A DNA stretch of 37,725 nt from Parabacteroides sp. (GTDB lineage Bacteria; Bacteroidota; Bacteroidia; Bacteroidales; Tannerellaceae): NCBI GenBank assembly GCA_020860905.1, contig JAJBTJ010000053.1, forward strand, positions 1 through 37,725. The letters are read 5' to 3'. This document shows positions 24,272 to 33,263 of the stretch, one piece after another (the stretch's first letter is position 1; every line of letters begins with the position of its first letter). The notes beneath the pieces were generated by a model. It saw nothing but the letters and a program-made list of their open reading frames with translations, was not told where the DNA came from and did no database searches. The translations under genes were made by a program, and so were the position numbers.

Positions 24272-25024
24272 TTAAGAAAAGAAGCAACCGCCGTTAATAT
24301 CGATGTTCGTACCGGTGAGGTAGGAAGATTCGGAACAGGCCAGGAAACAAACCAAGTCGGCTATTTCTCCGGCCGTACCTTCCCGGCGCAGGGCATACGA
24401 GGCTTTCATCCGTTCGCGGTTTTCGGGCGTATTGAAGCGGTCGTGGAAAGACGTAGCGATTGTACCCGGACAGATGGCATTGCAACGGATTCCCTGCGGG
24501 CCGAGTTCTTTCGCCATAGAACGGGTAAATGTCATCACCGCGCCTTTTGCTGCGGCATACATCGAAGCTCCGTTACCGCCTCCGTCGCGTGCGGCCAACG
24601 ATGAAAAGTTAATGATGGCACCTCCTTCTGACATCATCGGAACAGCTTCACGGGTACAGAGGAATACGGAGCGCATGTTTACATCCATCAGGAAATCGTA
24701 CCAGGCTTCGTCCTGTTCGGTAATTTTTTTACGGCCTACAATCCCACCTACTACGTTTACCAATACATCGACCTTTTCGCCGAAAGCCTGGTTACATTCG
24801 GTAAAAAGATGTTTCACCTCGGCAGCCTTGGTCATGTCGCCTTGAACGGCAATCGCTTTGCTTCCGGTTTTTTTAATCAATTCCAACGTCTCCTGTGCAT
24901 CGGAGGCATTATCAAAGTAGTTTATACACACATTAGCTCCTTCTGCCGCTAATTTTATTGCCACAGCGCGTCCTAAGTCACGTGCGCCACCGGTTACAAC
25001 GGCCACTTTTCCTTTTAATTTCAT
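24272..25024 (-). CDS. SDR oxidoreductase, probable DEH reductase
   Basis: A 250-residue classical short-chain dehydrogenase. It has the cofactor motif TGGARDLG (11-18), NVVGG at 90-94 in place of NNAG, catalytic Ser141/Ser142, and Tyr156-x3-Lys160 (YAAAK), and ends with the usual TGTNIDINGG. In alginate loci an SDR of this type reduces 4-deoxy-L-erythro-5-hexoseulose uronate (DEH) to 2-keto-3-deoxy-D-gluconate, which is the inferred role here from position next to KdgF, the permease and three lyases. A 3-oxoacyl-ACP reductase (FabG) is the usual confusion, but no fatty acid genes are near. It is cytoplasmic, 22 nt after the MFS gene. Confidence 0.85.
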   Translation of the reverse strand: MKLKGKVAVVTGGARDLGRAVAIKLAAEGANVCINYFDNASDAQETLELIKKTGSKAIAVQGDMTKAAEVKHLFTECNQAFGEKVDVLVNVVGGIVGRKKITEQDEAWYDFLMDVNMRSVFLCTREAVPMMSEGGAIINFSSLAARDGGGNGASMYAAAKGAVMTFTRSMAKELGPQGIRCNAICPGTIATSFHDRFNTPENRERMKASYALRREGTAGEIADLVCFLACSESSYLTGTNIDINGGCFFS

Positions 25025-25046
25025 GATTGATTTGTTTTAAAAAAGT

Positions 25047-26513
25047 TTATTTATCGAGTTGTTTAATTTCTCCTACAGTTAAAAATACAGCGCCTAACGA
25101 TAGTGGTACTAAAGCACTTAACAGGCTGAATAATAAAATCCAGTTTGTAATATAACTGGCAAAAAGAATCGCTAAAATAGTGCCCAGTACAGCCGCAGTA
25201 CCTCCCAAGCCTGCCAACGAACCTACCGATTTGCCGCAGTGCAAGTCGCTCGGAATCGTTTGTAAGTTTGTTATAAAAAACTGGAAGCCTCCCAGTACGA
25301 GCGCCATAAAGAAAATGGCTACCGGAACGGAAGTCGACAGAATGGCGGCCAGAATAGACGGAACGATAATCAGTCCGCCGAGCAACATGGCTGCTTTACG
25401 GGCATAATTCACCGTGTGTCCCCTGTGTATCAGCCAACCGGAATACCATCCTCCGGCCACACTTCCCAACGCCGCGCCCACATAAGGAACCCAAGCGGAA
25501 AATGCCACTTCTTTTATATTCAGATGGAATACGTCGGCAAGGTAGAGCGGCAGGAATGTAACGAACATCCACCAGATAGGATCGAGGAAGAACCTTCCCA
25601 GAATAACCGACCAATTCTTTTTTACCCGCAACAATTCGCCCCAGCTTTTGCCCTTATCTTCCGATTTTAACTCCTTTTCGGGTTGGCCGCTCAAGATATA
25701 CGTGCGTTCTTCTTTTGTAATCCAGGGATGTTTTTTCGGACCTTCCTTATTAACAATCAGCCAGGGAATTAGCCAAATCAGCCCTAAGGCGCCGACTACC
25801 ACGAACGTAACCTGCCAGCCAAAAGCGATGAATAGCATCAAGATGATAATCGGAGCCAGGATAGAACCGATGGAGGCAGCAGCACCGAACAATCCCTGAG
25901 CGAAAGCACGTTCTTTCTGCGGGAACCACTCTGCATTGCTTTTCGTCGTACCCGGCCACGGACCGGCTTCGCCCAATCCCAACATCATCCGGCAGCATGT
26001 CAACGAGAAAATACCTCTCGAAAGAGATGCCAATGCATCCGCTGTTCCCCATACGAGTACGCTCCAAAAGAATCCCTTCCGGCATCCGATTTTATCATAG
26101 AGCTTTCCGGAAACAAGCTGGCTGATACCGTATGCTATCATAAAGAAGATTGTTATCCATCCCAATAAATCTTTGGCTTTCTGCGAAGCATCCGGATCAT
26201 TCCGGTCTATCAACCCGAGGTCGATGGCAATCCCTTCGCGGTTGGTGACGAACGTAACGCCCTCTTTCTCCTTTAGCTGTACAGCAGATGCTTCTATGAA
26301 ATTTTTCTTTCCGTTGGCTGCTGTCAGGATATATTGCCTGCCCTCTAATACGGCCCGGTTGCCTTTAACATTCCGGGCTTCGGTTTCAGATACAAGCCGG
26401 TAGTCGATATTCGCTACCCACATATAGTTGAGCGTACCCCTGTCTAAGTAGTTGATAACGGTTACCAGCATGATTAATCCGATAACTATCCATCTGACTC
26501 CTTTTATCTTCAT
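25047..26513 (-). CDS. MFS permease, hexuronate type, with a large first loop
   Basis: A 488-residue inner-membrane transporter of the anion:cation symporter group (ExuT/GudP-like). It has VINYLDRGTLNY in helix 1 and GLGEAGPWPGTTKSNAEWFP. The ORF track starts at an ATG inside the cupin gene. The correct start is the ATG at 26513, where MKIKGVRWIVIG begins and overlaps the cupin stop as ATGA, giving translational coupling. About 85 residues lie between helix 1 and helix 2 (roughly 30-118), much longer than usual, so the protein carries a small extra periplasmic region. It should import unsaturated uronate or DEH released in the periplasm. The assignment of family is firm and that of substrate comes from context. 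Confidence 0.9.
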   Translation of the reverse strand: MKIKGVRWIVIGLIMLVTVINYLDRGTLNYMWVANIDYRLVSETEARNVKGNRAVLEGRQYILTAANGKKNFIEASAVQLKEKEGVTFVTNREGIAIDLGLIDRNDPDASQKAKDLLGWITIFFMIAYGISQLVSGKLYDKIGCRKGFFWSVLVWGTADALASLSRGIFSLTCCRMMLGLGEAGPWPGTTKSNAEWFPQKERAFAQGLFGAAASIGSILAPIIILMLFIAFGWQVTFVVVGALGLIWLIPWLIVNKEGPKKHPWITKEERTYILSGQPEKELKSEDKGKSWGELLRVKKNWSVILGRFFLDPIWWMFVTFLPLYLADVFHLNIKEVAFSAWVPYVGAALGSVAGGWYSGWLIHRGHTVNYARKAAMLLGGLIIVPSILAAILSTSVPVAIFFMALVLGGFQFFITNLQTIPSDLHCGKSVGSLAGLGGTAAVLGTILAILFASYITNWILLFSLLSALVPLSLGAVFLTVGEIKQLDK

Positions 26514-26863
26514 ACTGTCGGGTGCATTAAGAAATCGGCCCGTACAGGGCTGAACGTATCGATCAACAGCCCGGCTTCCAGGCAAACACATCCGTGCCGT
26601 TCGTCGGGAGCCACGTAATAACCGTCGCCTGCGGAAAGAATTTCTTTTTTGTCACCTATGGTAAGTTCGAATTTTCCGCTTGCTACGTAAGTCGCCTGGC
26701 TATGATAATGTTCGTGCATGCTACCTACCGCTCCTGTGTCGAATTTTACTTTTACCATCATCAGCTGTCCGTCGTAAGCCATAACCTGACGATTTACTCC
26801 CGGGGCCGGATTCTCCCATTTCAATTTTTTTTCAAACTGAAAAATTTCACTCCTTGTTTTCAT
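26510..26863 (-). CDS. kdgF: KdgF-type cupin, unsaturated uronate ring-opening enzyme
   Basis: A 117-residue single-domain cupin. The metal ligands follow the KdgF arrangement: His50, His52 and Gln56 in MHEHYHSQATYV, and His90 in PDERHG. KdgF speeds conversion of 4,5-unsaturated monouronates from pectin or alginate to the linear keto form. It would act on the PL17 product before reduction by the SDR. It has no signal peptide, so it is cytoplasmic, which agrees with the permease following it by a 4-nt overlap. It lies 122 nt after PL17, where I see no promoter box. A generic sugar-binding cupin is the alternative. Confidence 0.85.
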   Translation of the reverse strand: MKTRSEIFQFEKKLKWENPAPGVNRQVMAYDGQLMMVKVKFDTGAVGSMHEHYHSQATYVASGKFELTIGDKKEILSAGDGYYVAPDERHGCVCLEAGLLIDTFSPVRADFLMHPTV

Positions 26864-26985
26864 ACTTTTATCTATTAAAGGTTCGTGTTGTTATCTATAT
26901 AGGTTGTATCCTGTAAAAAGCATGGATAACCGGCTACACTTGCCGAAGCTGTAAAAAACTGTGCAACGCCAATTTTAGTTAGTCT

Positions 26986-29193
26986 TTATTTTATAAAAAC
27001 TCCGCAGCGTCCGTTCCAGGTATAAACCATACCTTCGATGGTAACGCTATGTTTATTTTCCGTTCCGTCATCCGGATTGCTCAGACAGAGGGTTACGGAA
27101 TGCCTTTCCTTATAAGTAGCTCTGATAACTGTATAGGCCGGAGTGTCCGTCACTACTTTTACCTCTTCACACGAAGAAGTCAGGTTGCACGAGGTTTCCA
27201 TACGTACGTCGTAATCCCCGTGTGTTTCGATAGACGTGGCGAACGTATGCTTTTTCCGTCCTTTTTCCCTTATCAGAAAAGCTGTTTCGTTTCTCAGATT
27301 AAAATCGGGGTCGTTGGCTCCCAGCCGCAGTATCATCAACTCCGTTTGCGGAGTAGTAGCCGTGCTGAGGGTATAAAACCGGTTCCGGTTAAAAAAGGTA
27401 AAACGGGAAGTATTCTGATTTTCATTATGTCCCCAGGCTTCCACCCATAGATGCTGGTACCCGTTCTTGGTTCCAAGCGTTTTCGATTCGTTCTTTGCTT
27501 TGTTATAAGGAAAGTTTACAGAAACGAATTGCCCGTTATACCAGAACGGATAATCGTATTGGTGTTCCCCGTTTGAAGTTGCCTGTACTACATCCAAGAT
27601 AAGGGGAAATTGGAGGAAGGGGGTGGGGATGTAGGCTAATGTGCGTCTCATTTCTACTCCGGGATACGCATGGGTTTCTTTTGCAACTATCACCTGGAAG
27701 TTCTTTCCTTCAAGATTGCTGTAAACGATGTCCGAATGGTATCGGGAAGAAACCTGAATATCTCCGTTGAAATGAGTGGTTTCATCTACCGTCAAGGTGT
27801 TGTGGGCAATCGTTTGTTTAGCAAATGTCCGGTTTTCGTTCGTATAATGCCCTTTGTTTTTCGCCTCGATGTTGAGGAAACGCGAAGCGCCGTAATCTGC
27901 CAGAATCTCGTTTCCGTTGTCATAATAGGCCATGGTGAGCTTATCGAAATGGCCGTGACTTAGTCCGTGGGAGCTAGCTTTGAGAGTCAGGGCGCTATTC
28001 AGTTTCGGGTCGGTCGAACGGATTACGGCAATGCCCCCTTCATTGCCATTGCGGCCGTCACGGAATACGCCGCTACGATACACTACCGGAATAGCCTTTC
28101 CCAGAGCGATATCCCGGGCTACCCGGAACCCTCCGATGGTAGGCAAATAAGCGTGTTGATATGCCTTTGCCACGGATAACAGCGATTTATCCTCCGGATA
28201 ATGGTTATACAGAATATCGACCGCATAAACCAATTCTTGTGCCGACAACCCTTTCTGCAACGCATCGTTGATATGAAAAAATTCTCCTTCATACGAAAGT
28301 TGTATCAATGTGGTAAGCGCTTTTAAGAGAATACCGTCGCGGTAATTGAAGATTTGCAATTCCGGCATTTTATGTTCGATGCATTGAGCAAAAATAACGA
28401 ACGGCCAGATAGCGTACCGTTGATAATATGCACCCTCGGTGAAATACCCGTCTGGAGAAAACAGATAATCCATCTGACGGATAAAGCCTCCCCGTTTCCC
28501 GGTTCCATCCGAGCCGTAAAGCGCCTTTTTTACATACTCTTCCCGGTTCGTCACTAAACCCGTCATGCCGACGGCTGCCGTAGCCCATGTAGCATGGTTG
28601 TGCATTTTATTAAAAGTCTTGTTATTAGCACAGTTGCCGTCCATCCCCTCCATAATGAAATCGGCCATCGGGGTAAACAGGTTCTTTTCGATGATAGTAC
28701 GCTGTTGTGTTGAAAGGGTGCTATAAATACAATCGTAGGCTATTGCCGTATGTACCAGCCATACGCTTTCGTTCAAGGTTTGCCAAAACAGGCGGCCGGG
28801 AACAGGCGAAAGCCGTACCGGGTGAAATCCCAGTGTAGGATACAGTTTCGCATAAGCTTCCAGCATATCTGCCACATACTGGGCATATTTCTTTTCGCCG
28901 GTTAACTGATAAGCGATTCCGCAATGGAACATAGCATAATAATTCGATTTATGTTGTTCATGCACCGCACCTCCGCCGCCATCCACGGGTACCGGAACAG
29001 AAATAGGAACATTTATCGCTGCATCGGCCGCGCTCAGCACTTCCGACACCGATTGATCGAATGCCGGCACCGTTCCCTTCTCCGCCCTGATTTCTTCCAC
29101 TTCTCCCCGGGTGAAGAGGAGCGACAGATGTTGGGCGAATGGGCAGAGGCAACCTTCCAGCACGAAGAATAGACCGATAACAAATCTTTTCAT
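26986..29193 (-). CDS. PL17 oligoalginate lyase (heparinase II/III-like)
   Basis: A 735-residue exported protein with a signal peptide ending near residue 20 (CPFA-QHL; an imperfect lipobox LEGC is also possible). An N-terminal alpha/alpha toroid with Asn199-His200 (MHNHATW) and GYFTEGAYYQRYA (Tyr257, Arg259 as catalytic candidates) is followed by a beta-sandwich heparinase II/III-type domain with SHGLSHGHFDKL, IAHNTLTVDE and DYGASRF. The spacing agrees with the PL17 exolyase Alg17c as I remember it (N201, H202, Y258, R260). PL17 exolyases release unsaturated monouronate from alginate oligomers, mainly poly-mannuronate. It starts 7 nt after PL6. A heparin or chondroitin lyase is less likely in this context. 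Confidence 0.9.
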   Translation of the reverse strand: MKRFVIGLFFVLEGCLCPFAQHLSLLFTRGEVEEIRAEKGTVPAFDQSVSEVLSAADAAINVPISVPVPVDGGGGAVHEQHKSNYYAMFHCGIAYQLTGEKKYAQYVADMLEAYAKLYPTLGFHPVRLSPVPGRLFWQTLNESVWLVHTAIAYDCIYSTLSTQQRTIIEKNLFTPMADFIMEGMDGNCANNKTFNKMHNHATWATAAVGMTGLVTNREEYVKKALYGSDGTGKRGGFIRQMDYLFSPDGYFTEGAYYQRYAIWPFVIFAQCIEHKMPELQIFNYRDGILLKALTTLIQLSYEGEFFHINDALQKGLSAQELVYAVDILYNHYPEDKSLLSVAKAYQHAYLPTIGGFRVARDIALGKAIPVVYRSGVFRDGRNGNEGGIAVIRSTDPKLNSALTLKASSHGLSHGHFDKLTMAYYDNGNEILADYGASRFLNIEAKNKGHYTNENRTFAKQTIAHNTLTVDETTHFNGDIQVSSRYHSDIVYSNLEGKNFQVIVAKETHAYPGVEMRRTLAYIPTPFLQFPLILDVVQATSNGEHQYDYPFWYNGQFVSVNFPYNKAKNESKTLGTKNGYQHLWVEAWGHNENQNTSRFTFFNRNRFYTLSTATTPQTELMILRLGANDPDFNLRNETAFLIREKGRKKHTFATSIETHGDYDVRMETSCNLTSSCEEVKVVTDTPAYTVIRATYKERHSVTLCLSNPDDGTENKHSVTIEGMVYTWNGRCGVFIK

Positions 29194-29200
29194 TTTACGT

Positions 29201-31462
29201 TTATCTTTTCAATCCGATAGAAAGCCTTTCCAGTTCACTACCCGCAGCCGGAGTATAGTCGTAGGCTTCGGCTGCGGTATAAACCGGTTGGATGTTGTAC
29301 ATTTTCCCTTGTATTGCCCCAGGCGTAGTCGTTATGATTTTGCCGGAGTTCCAACAGTTACAACGAGTGATACATATCTTTTCCCAGGTTGCTTCATCCA
29401 GCCGGATGGATGCCCCTCCGCGACCGCTGCCGTCGAAATTGCAATTCGCGACCGTCAGTATTTGGGGCCCAATCAGGCGCATTACGCTACCTCGTTCTTT
29501 ATTGCAGCAATCTACAAAGTTACAGTGAGTGATAGTTACATACGGACCGGCTGTGCTTTCGTCGCTTCCTCCCCGGTAAATATGGATAGATAACCCCAGT
29601 AACCGGTAGAAAGAACAGTTTTCAATCCGTATATCCTCTGCATTATAGCGGCCTATATCGTCTTTTTCGGCAGCATAACTGATAGCATCTCCGGATAAGT
29701 TGCGAAATAAGCTGTTGCGGATGGTAATGCTTTCGGCAAAAGTCCCTTTGGTTGCTTTGATAGCAAAGAAACCGCCTTCCCCGAAATTCAGGAATTTGCA
29801 ACCGTCTACGGTTAATGCATAAGGCTGTATCATATCCCTTGCCGTAGAGATTCCGGCTTTTGCCAACGCCTTTCCCGGTTCTAACATGCCGTCGAATACG
29901 ATGTTCTCGATTACGAGTTCACTCCCGTCCGCCAGGGTTACCATATTATCCGGCTTGATGCCATTGAAACGGATAACCGGTTTGTGAGTCGCATCAGCGG
30001 CACGAATCGTCAACGGCTTATCGATTTGCAGGGAGTGTTGGATGAGATAGGTACCTTTCGCTACGAGAATAATGCCGCCCGGTTCAGCCGCGCAGATTAT
30101 TTCAGCCAAATCGGCATCGGGAGAAACCCGATATTCTTTCCGTATCCTGTCCGGCTCCTTCTTTACCTGGTTAGCAAACCAGGATGCACCCTTATCTTTG
30201 CGCAGCACGGCTTCGGAAGGCAACGGGGGAATTGCGCTTTTTTCCGTAGTGAATCCCGGAGCCGGATACGCCCCGGCCAACTGTACTTTGTTTCCTTCAA
30301 ATCGAATCCCCGATACGTCATCTACTGCCAAATACGGTTTGTCAGCCTGTTTATTGACAATTACATTATCGGTAAACGACACATGCGCCGGGGGAAGGGT
30401 GCGTTCCAAATCCTTACCCGTTCCGAATTCGATATTCGCACAATCCACAAACGTGTTACGATATATCTTTACATCGAGCACATGGCAATACCGGTTGGGT
30501 AACGAATTAGGCACACCGTTCATCACGCCTAATGCAGAGAAAAAACGAGTACCGGCCAACCCTACCAGCAGGTTGTCGTAAATCCGGTGTCCTGCATTAA
30601 CTACGCGGATACCCCCCGTGTTCCGCCTCCCGTGTCCGATAAATAAATTATTGTTTACCGTATTCCGGTCACCATGCCGCAAGGCTACCACTCCCTCACA
30701 TTCCAGTAAAACATTGTTCCGCACTACATTATCGCTGGATTTGATGGAAATTACTTCCACTTCGCCGGAGCAACGTTCAAACAAGTTGTTTTCAATTACC
30801 GTATTCGACGAACTGTATGCTTGCTGGGAAGTTCCCACCCGGATGGTTTCGGCTCCGTTGGAACCGTAAACCGGCCGCTCGCCGAAATAATTGTGGTCTA
30901 TCCGGTGATGGTTCTCCAGGCAGCGTTTATCGTTGAGGATTACAATCAAAGTCACTCCTAAATTCAGTTTTCCTGTCAGCGAACAATGATCTATCCGGTT
31001 GTGTTGTCCGTAAAGCAGGATATAACTATACGCCTGGTCACGGCGGAGCGGATTGAATCCGTCTATCACGCAATCCGTCAAACGGCAATGATTCGCCAAC
31101 GCAGTGCCATTGCGGAATTCGATAACAGCCCCTTTCGGGGTATGGCCGTTCGTAAAAAACAGTCCGTCGATACACATCCATTCGCCCGCTATCCGTAAAA
31201 ACGAAGCACCTTCTATCTTCACTTTCCCCGGATTCAATGCCTTTATCGTAACCGGCGCTTCCGCCGTTCCATTTGCCGTCCATTTTAACTGCATGTTTTT
31301 GTACTGGCCGTCTTTGATATAAATCCGGTCGCCCGGTTGCGCCGTTTTCAGGCAGGCAGCCACTTCCGGCAGCGTTACTTCGTATCTTTCTGCGAAACTT
31401 ATTGCCGGTATGCTGAAAAACAGTATCGCTATAAGTATCGTATGCATATTTTGTACTTTCAT
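29201..31462 (-). CDS. PL6 alginate lyase, two-domain parallel beta-helix
   Basis: A 753-residue secreted protein (signal peptide cut near SFA, before ERYEV). Residues about 25-420 form the catalytic right-handed beta-helix of the chondroitinase B/alginate lyase family; residues about 440-750 are a second beta-helix. NGAETIRVGTS (202-212) is the PL6 signature. Asn202, Glu234 and Glu236 would bind calcium, Lys241 acts as base and Arg262 as acid. The spacings 32, 2, 5 and 21 equal those of AlyGC (N181, E213, E215, K220, R241) as I recall them. It should cut alginate, often at guluronate-containing sites, into unsaturated products. It starts 3 nt after the glycan-binding gene and is followed closely by PL17. 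Confidence 0.93.
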   Translation of the reverse strand: MKVQNMHTILIAILFFSIPAISFAERYEVTLPEVAACLKTAQPGDRIYIKDGQYKNMQLKWTANGTAEAPVTIKALNPGKVKIEGASFLRIAGEWMCIDGLFFTNGHTPKGAVIEFRNGTALANHCRLTDCVIDGFNPLRRDQAYSYILLYGQHNRIDHCSLTGKLNLGVTLIVILNDKRCLENHHRIDHNYFGERPVYGSNGAETIRVGTSQQAYSSSNTVIENNLFERCSGEVEVISIKSSDNVVRNNVLLECEGVVALRHGDRNTVNNNLFIGHGRRNTGGIRVVNAGHRIYDNLLVGLAGTRFFSALGVMNGVPNSLPNRYCHVLDVKIYRNTFVDCANIEFGTGKDLERTLPPAHVSFTDNVIVNKQADKPYLAVDDVSGIRFEGNKVQLAGAYPAPGFTTEKSAIPPLPSEAVLRKDKGASWFANQVKKEPDRIRKEYRVSPDADLAEIICAAEPGGIILVAKGTYLIQHSLQIDKPLTIRAADATHKPVIRFNGIKPDNMVTLADGSELVIENIVFDGMLEPGKALAKAGISTARDMIQPYALTVDGCKFLNFGEGGFFAIKATKGTFAESITIRNSLFRNLSGDAISYAAEKDDIGRYNAEDIRIENCSFYRLLGLSIHIYRGGSDESTAGPYVTITHCNFVDCCNKERGSVMRLIGPQILTVANCNFDGSGRGGASIRLDEATWEKICITRCNCWNSGKIITTTPGAIQGKMYNIQPVYTAAEAYDYTPAAGSELERLSIGLKR

Positions 31463-31465
31463 GGT

Positions 31466-33152
31466 TTAGTGCACTTTAGAGTAATCGTAATCATGTTTTT
31501 GCCAGTAAATATCGAATTCGACGGAACTCGAAGAAGGAGCGTTGGTATTATTGTACAGTTTAAAATCGACGGTTTTTATATGTAACAGTCCGATACGCTT
31601 GATATTCGCGGCTACATTTGCCGTTGAACCGTTCACATTGTAATATAATATGAGTAATACAGCATCCGCATTCGCCTTTTTTTCCTTTCCGGCTTCAAAT
31701 ATTGCCGGCGCCCAAGTGTCGGTATTCAAGGAAGTTTTCATACTCGAAATACTGAATCCCCGGCATGTTTTGGCATCGATGTCTATCGGAAACGTAGTTT
31801 CGTCAATCGTGGTCAACGTACCGTTTTTCACTTCCTCAACCAATGCTTTATAAGCCGATTTCGAGGAATCCAAATACAAGAAAGTCAACACAGGCGTACC
31901 GTAGCAATTTCCGTTGCTTCCTGTTATCCGGGAATCGTTCGACGAATTATTCATGATATAGAAATTCTTAAGCTGTCCGCTGGAACCTGCTGGACTGTTA
32001 ATTTGTAACTGTCCGGCATTCACTCCGGAGAAGAAAAAATACGGATTTACCGAATTGTATTCTTCTTCCGGAACAGCCGGTTTATTATTGGCCGAACAAG
32101 TGGCGACCTGGTGCTTATAGGATACCGGGTCGATTCGTTCTCTCCAATCGGCATTTGCGTACGCTTGTCCGGTTTCCGGTGAAAAGAACGACGACAGTTC
32201 GTCTACATCCCGCCCTTGTGCATACACTTTCTTGTTTTCCCAGAAATATACCAAAGGTACTTTTACTACGAACTGTTCTGTCAGAATCGGTTCCTCGCGT
32301 CCGTCGAAGTAAGAAATCTTTAGGGGTAGGGTATTGTCGCCGTCTGCATACTGTTCCGACGACGGCACGATAAATTCCAACCGGGTTTCACTCTGAAGAG
32401 TAATGCTGCATTCGATGTTTCCTACTGCTACTTTATCGATTTTATTTAAGTAAGTACCTTCCAACGCCACTACATCCCCTACTTTTGCAGGAGTAAAAGT
32501 AGAAGTGGTTACTTCCGGTTCATACCGTTTCACCGTCATCTGTGAGGCGGAAGCAACCGGAGTTTCTACTTCTTGTGTACCGTTAAAATACTTGAAGGTA
32601 ATCCCTGCTTTTTCACTCTCTACATACGGAATTTTCACCAGGATTTCCTTTTCATCCTGCGAAAGGATAGGCGCTTCGTTACCCGTAACCTGCCCTTCGG
32701 CCGTAAAAAGAACCGCACGGATTACCTGCATGTGAACTCCTCGGAGCAGCAATTTATTTCCCATTTCCACCTCGGCGGGCATCCCGGTTTCCGTAAGGAC
32801 AGGAGCCGGGTATTCCATGGTAAAATCGGCTTCCGATGCCCCTTCGCCTACCGAATTGGTCAGCGTAATTTTTCCGCTTTTTTGCATTGCTCGTTACTTT
32901 TAACGAAAGGCGGCGGTCGGATACCTTTTGAAGAATCATTACTTTTTCGCCTCCCATCGTTGCACTCACCACATCGTCCAGGTGTTCGCCGCTAATTACT
33001 ATTTCGCTGCCGGTACTGCCGGTTTCGGGCGAGAAGGAAAGAATTTGCGGGGCATTAGCCGTAATTTCTTTCATATATACCATATCGCAAGCGCTATAGA
33101 CGATAACGCCTGCCAGTAAACAGGCAAAACTCCATTTTTTATATCGTTTCAT
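31466..33152 (-). pseudogene. Surface glycan-binding lipoprotein with TIG domains, frameshifted
   Basis: The reading frame starts at 33152 with a lipoprotein signal (VIVYSAC) and a first IPT/TIG domain, then leaves frame in a run of six A (minus strand; T6 at 32878-32883). The ORF at 31466-32887 continues the same protein in the next frame. With one A fewer the join reads RLSLKVTSNA-KSGKITLTN without a gap. The full protein would be about 560 residues: three TIG domains (roughly 30-110, 115-200, 205-290) and a C-terminal beta-rich carbohydrate-binding part. Position after SusD is that of a SusE/F-like surface glycan-binding protein for alginate. As written the product stops after 132 residues. 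A real mutation, phase variation or a homopolymer sequencing error are all possible. Confidence 0.85.
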
Positions 33153-33263
33153 ATCTGCATAATTTATTTTTTAACAACCAGGCTACCGCAAACTCGTTTG
33201 TTCCTTTTTTTCAGACATATTCTTACGGTGTGCCCGTTTCCTGTTCGCATTCGTTTTAAGAAA

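Noticed and set aside
32876-32886. Programmed -1 frameshifting at A AAA AAG (minus strand) in the glycan-binding gene
   Set aside because: The heptamer resembles the dnaX site, but a -1 shift leads to a stop within a few codons; the continuing frame needs +1 or loss of one A.
32888-33119. Short plus-strand ORFs opposite the start of the glycan-binding gene
   Set aside because: They mirror the TIG domain and signal peptide on the coding strand.
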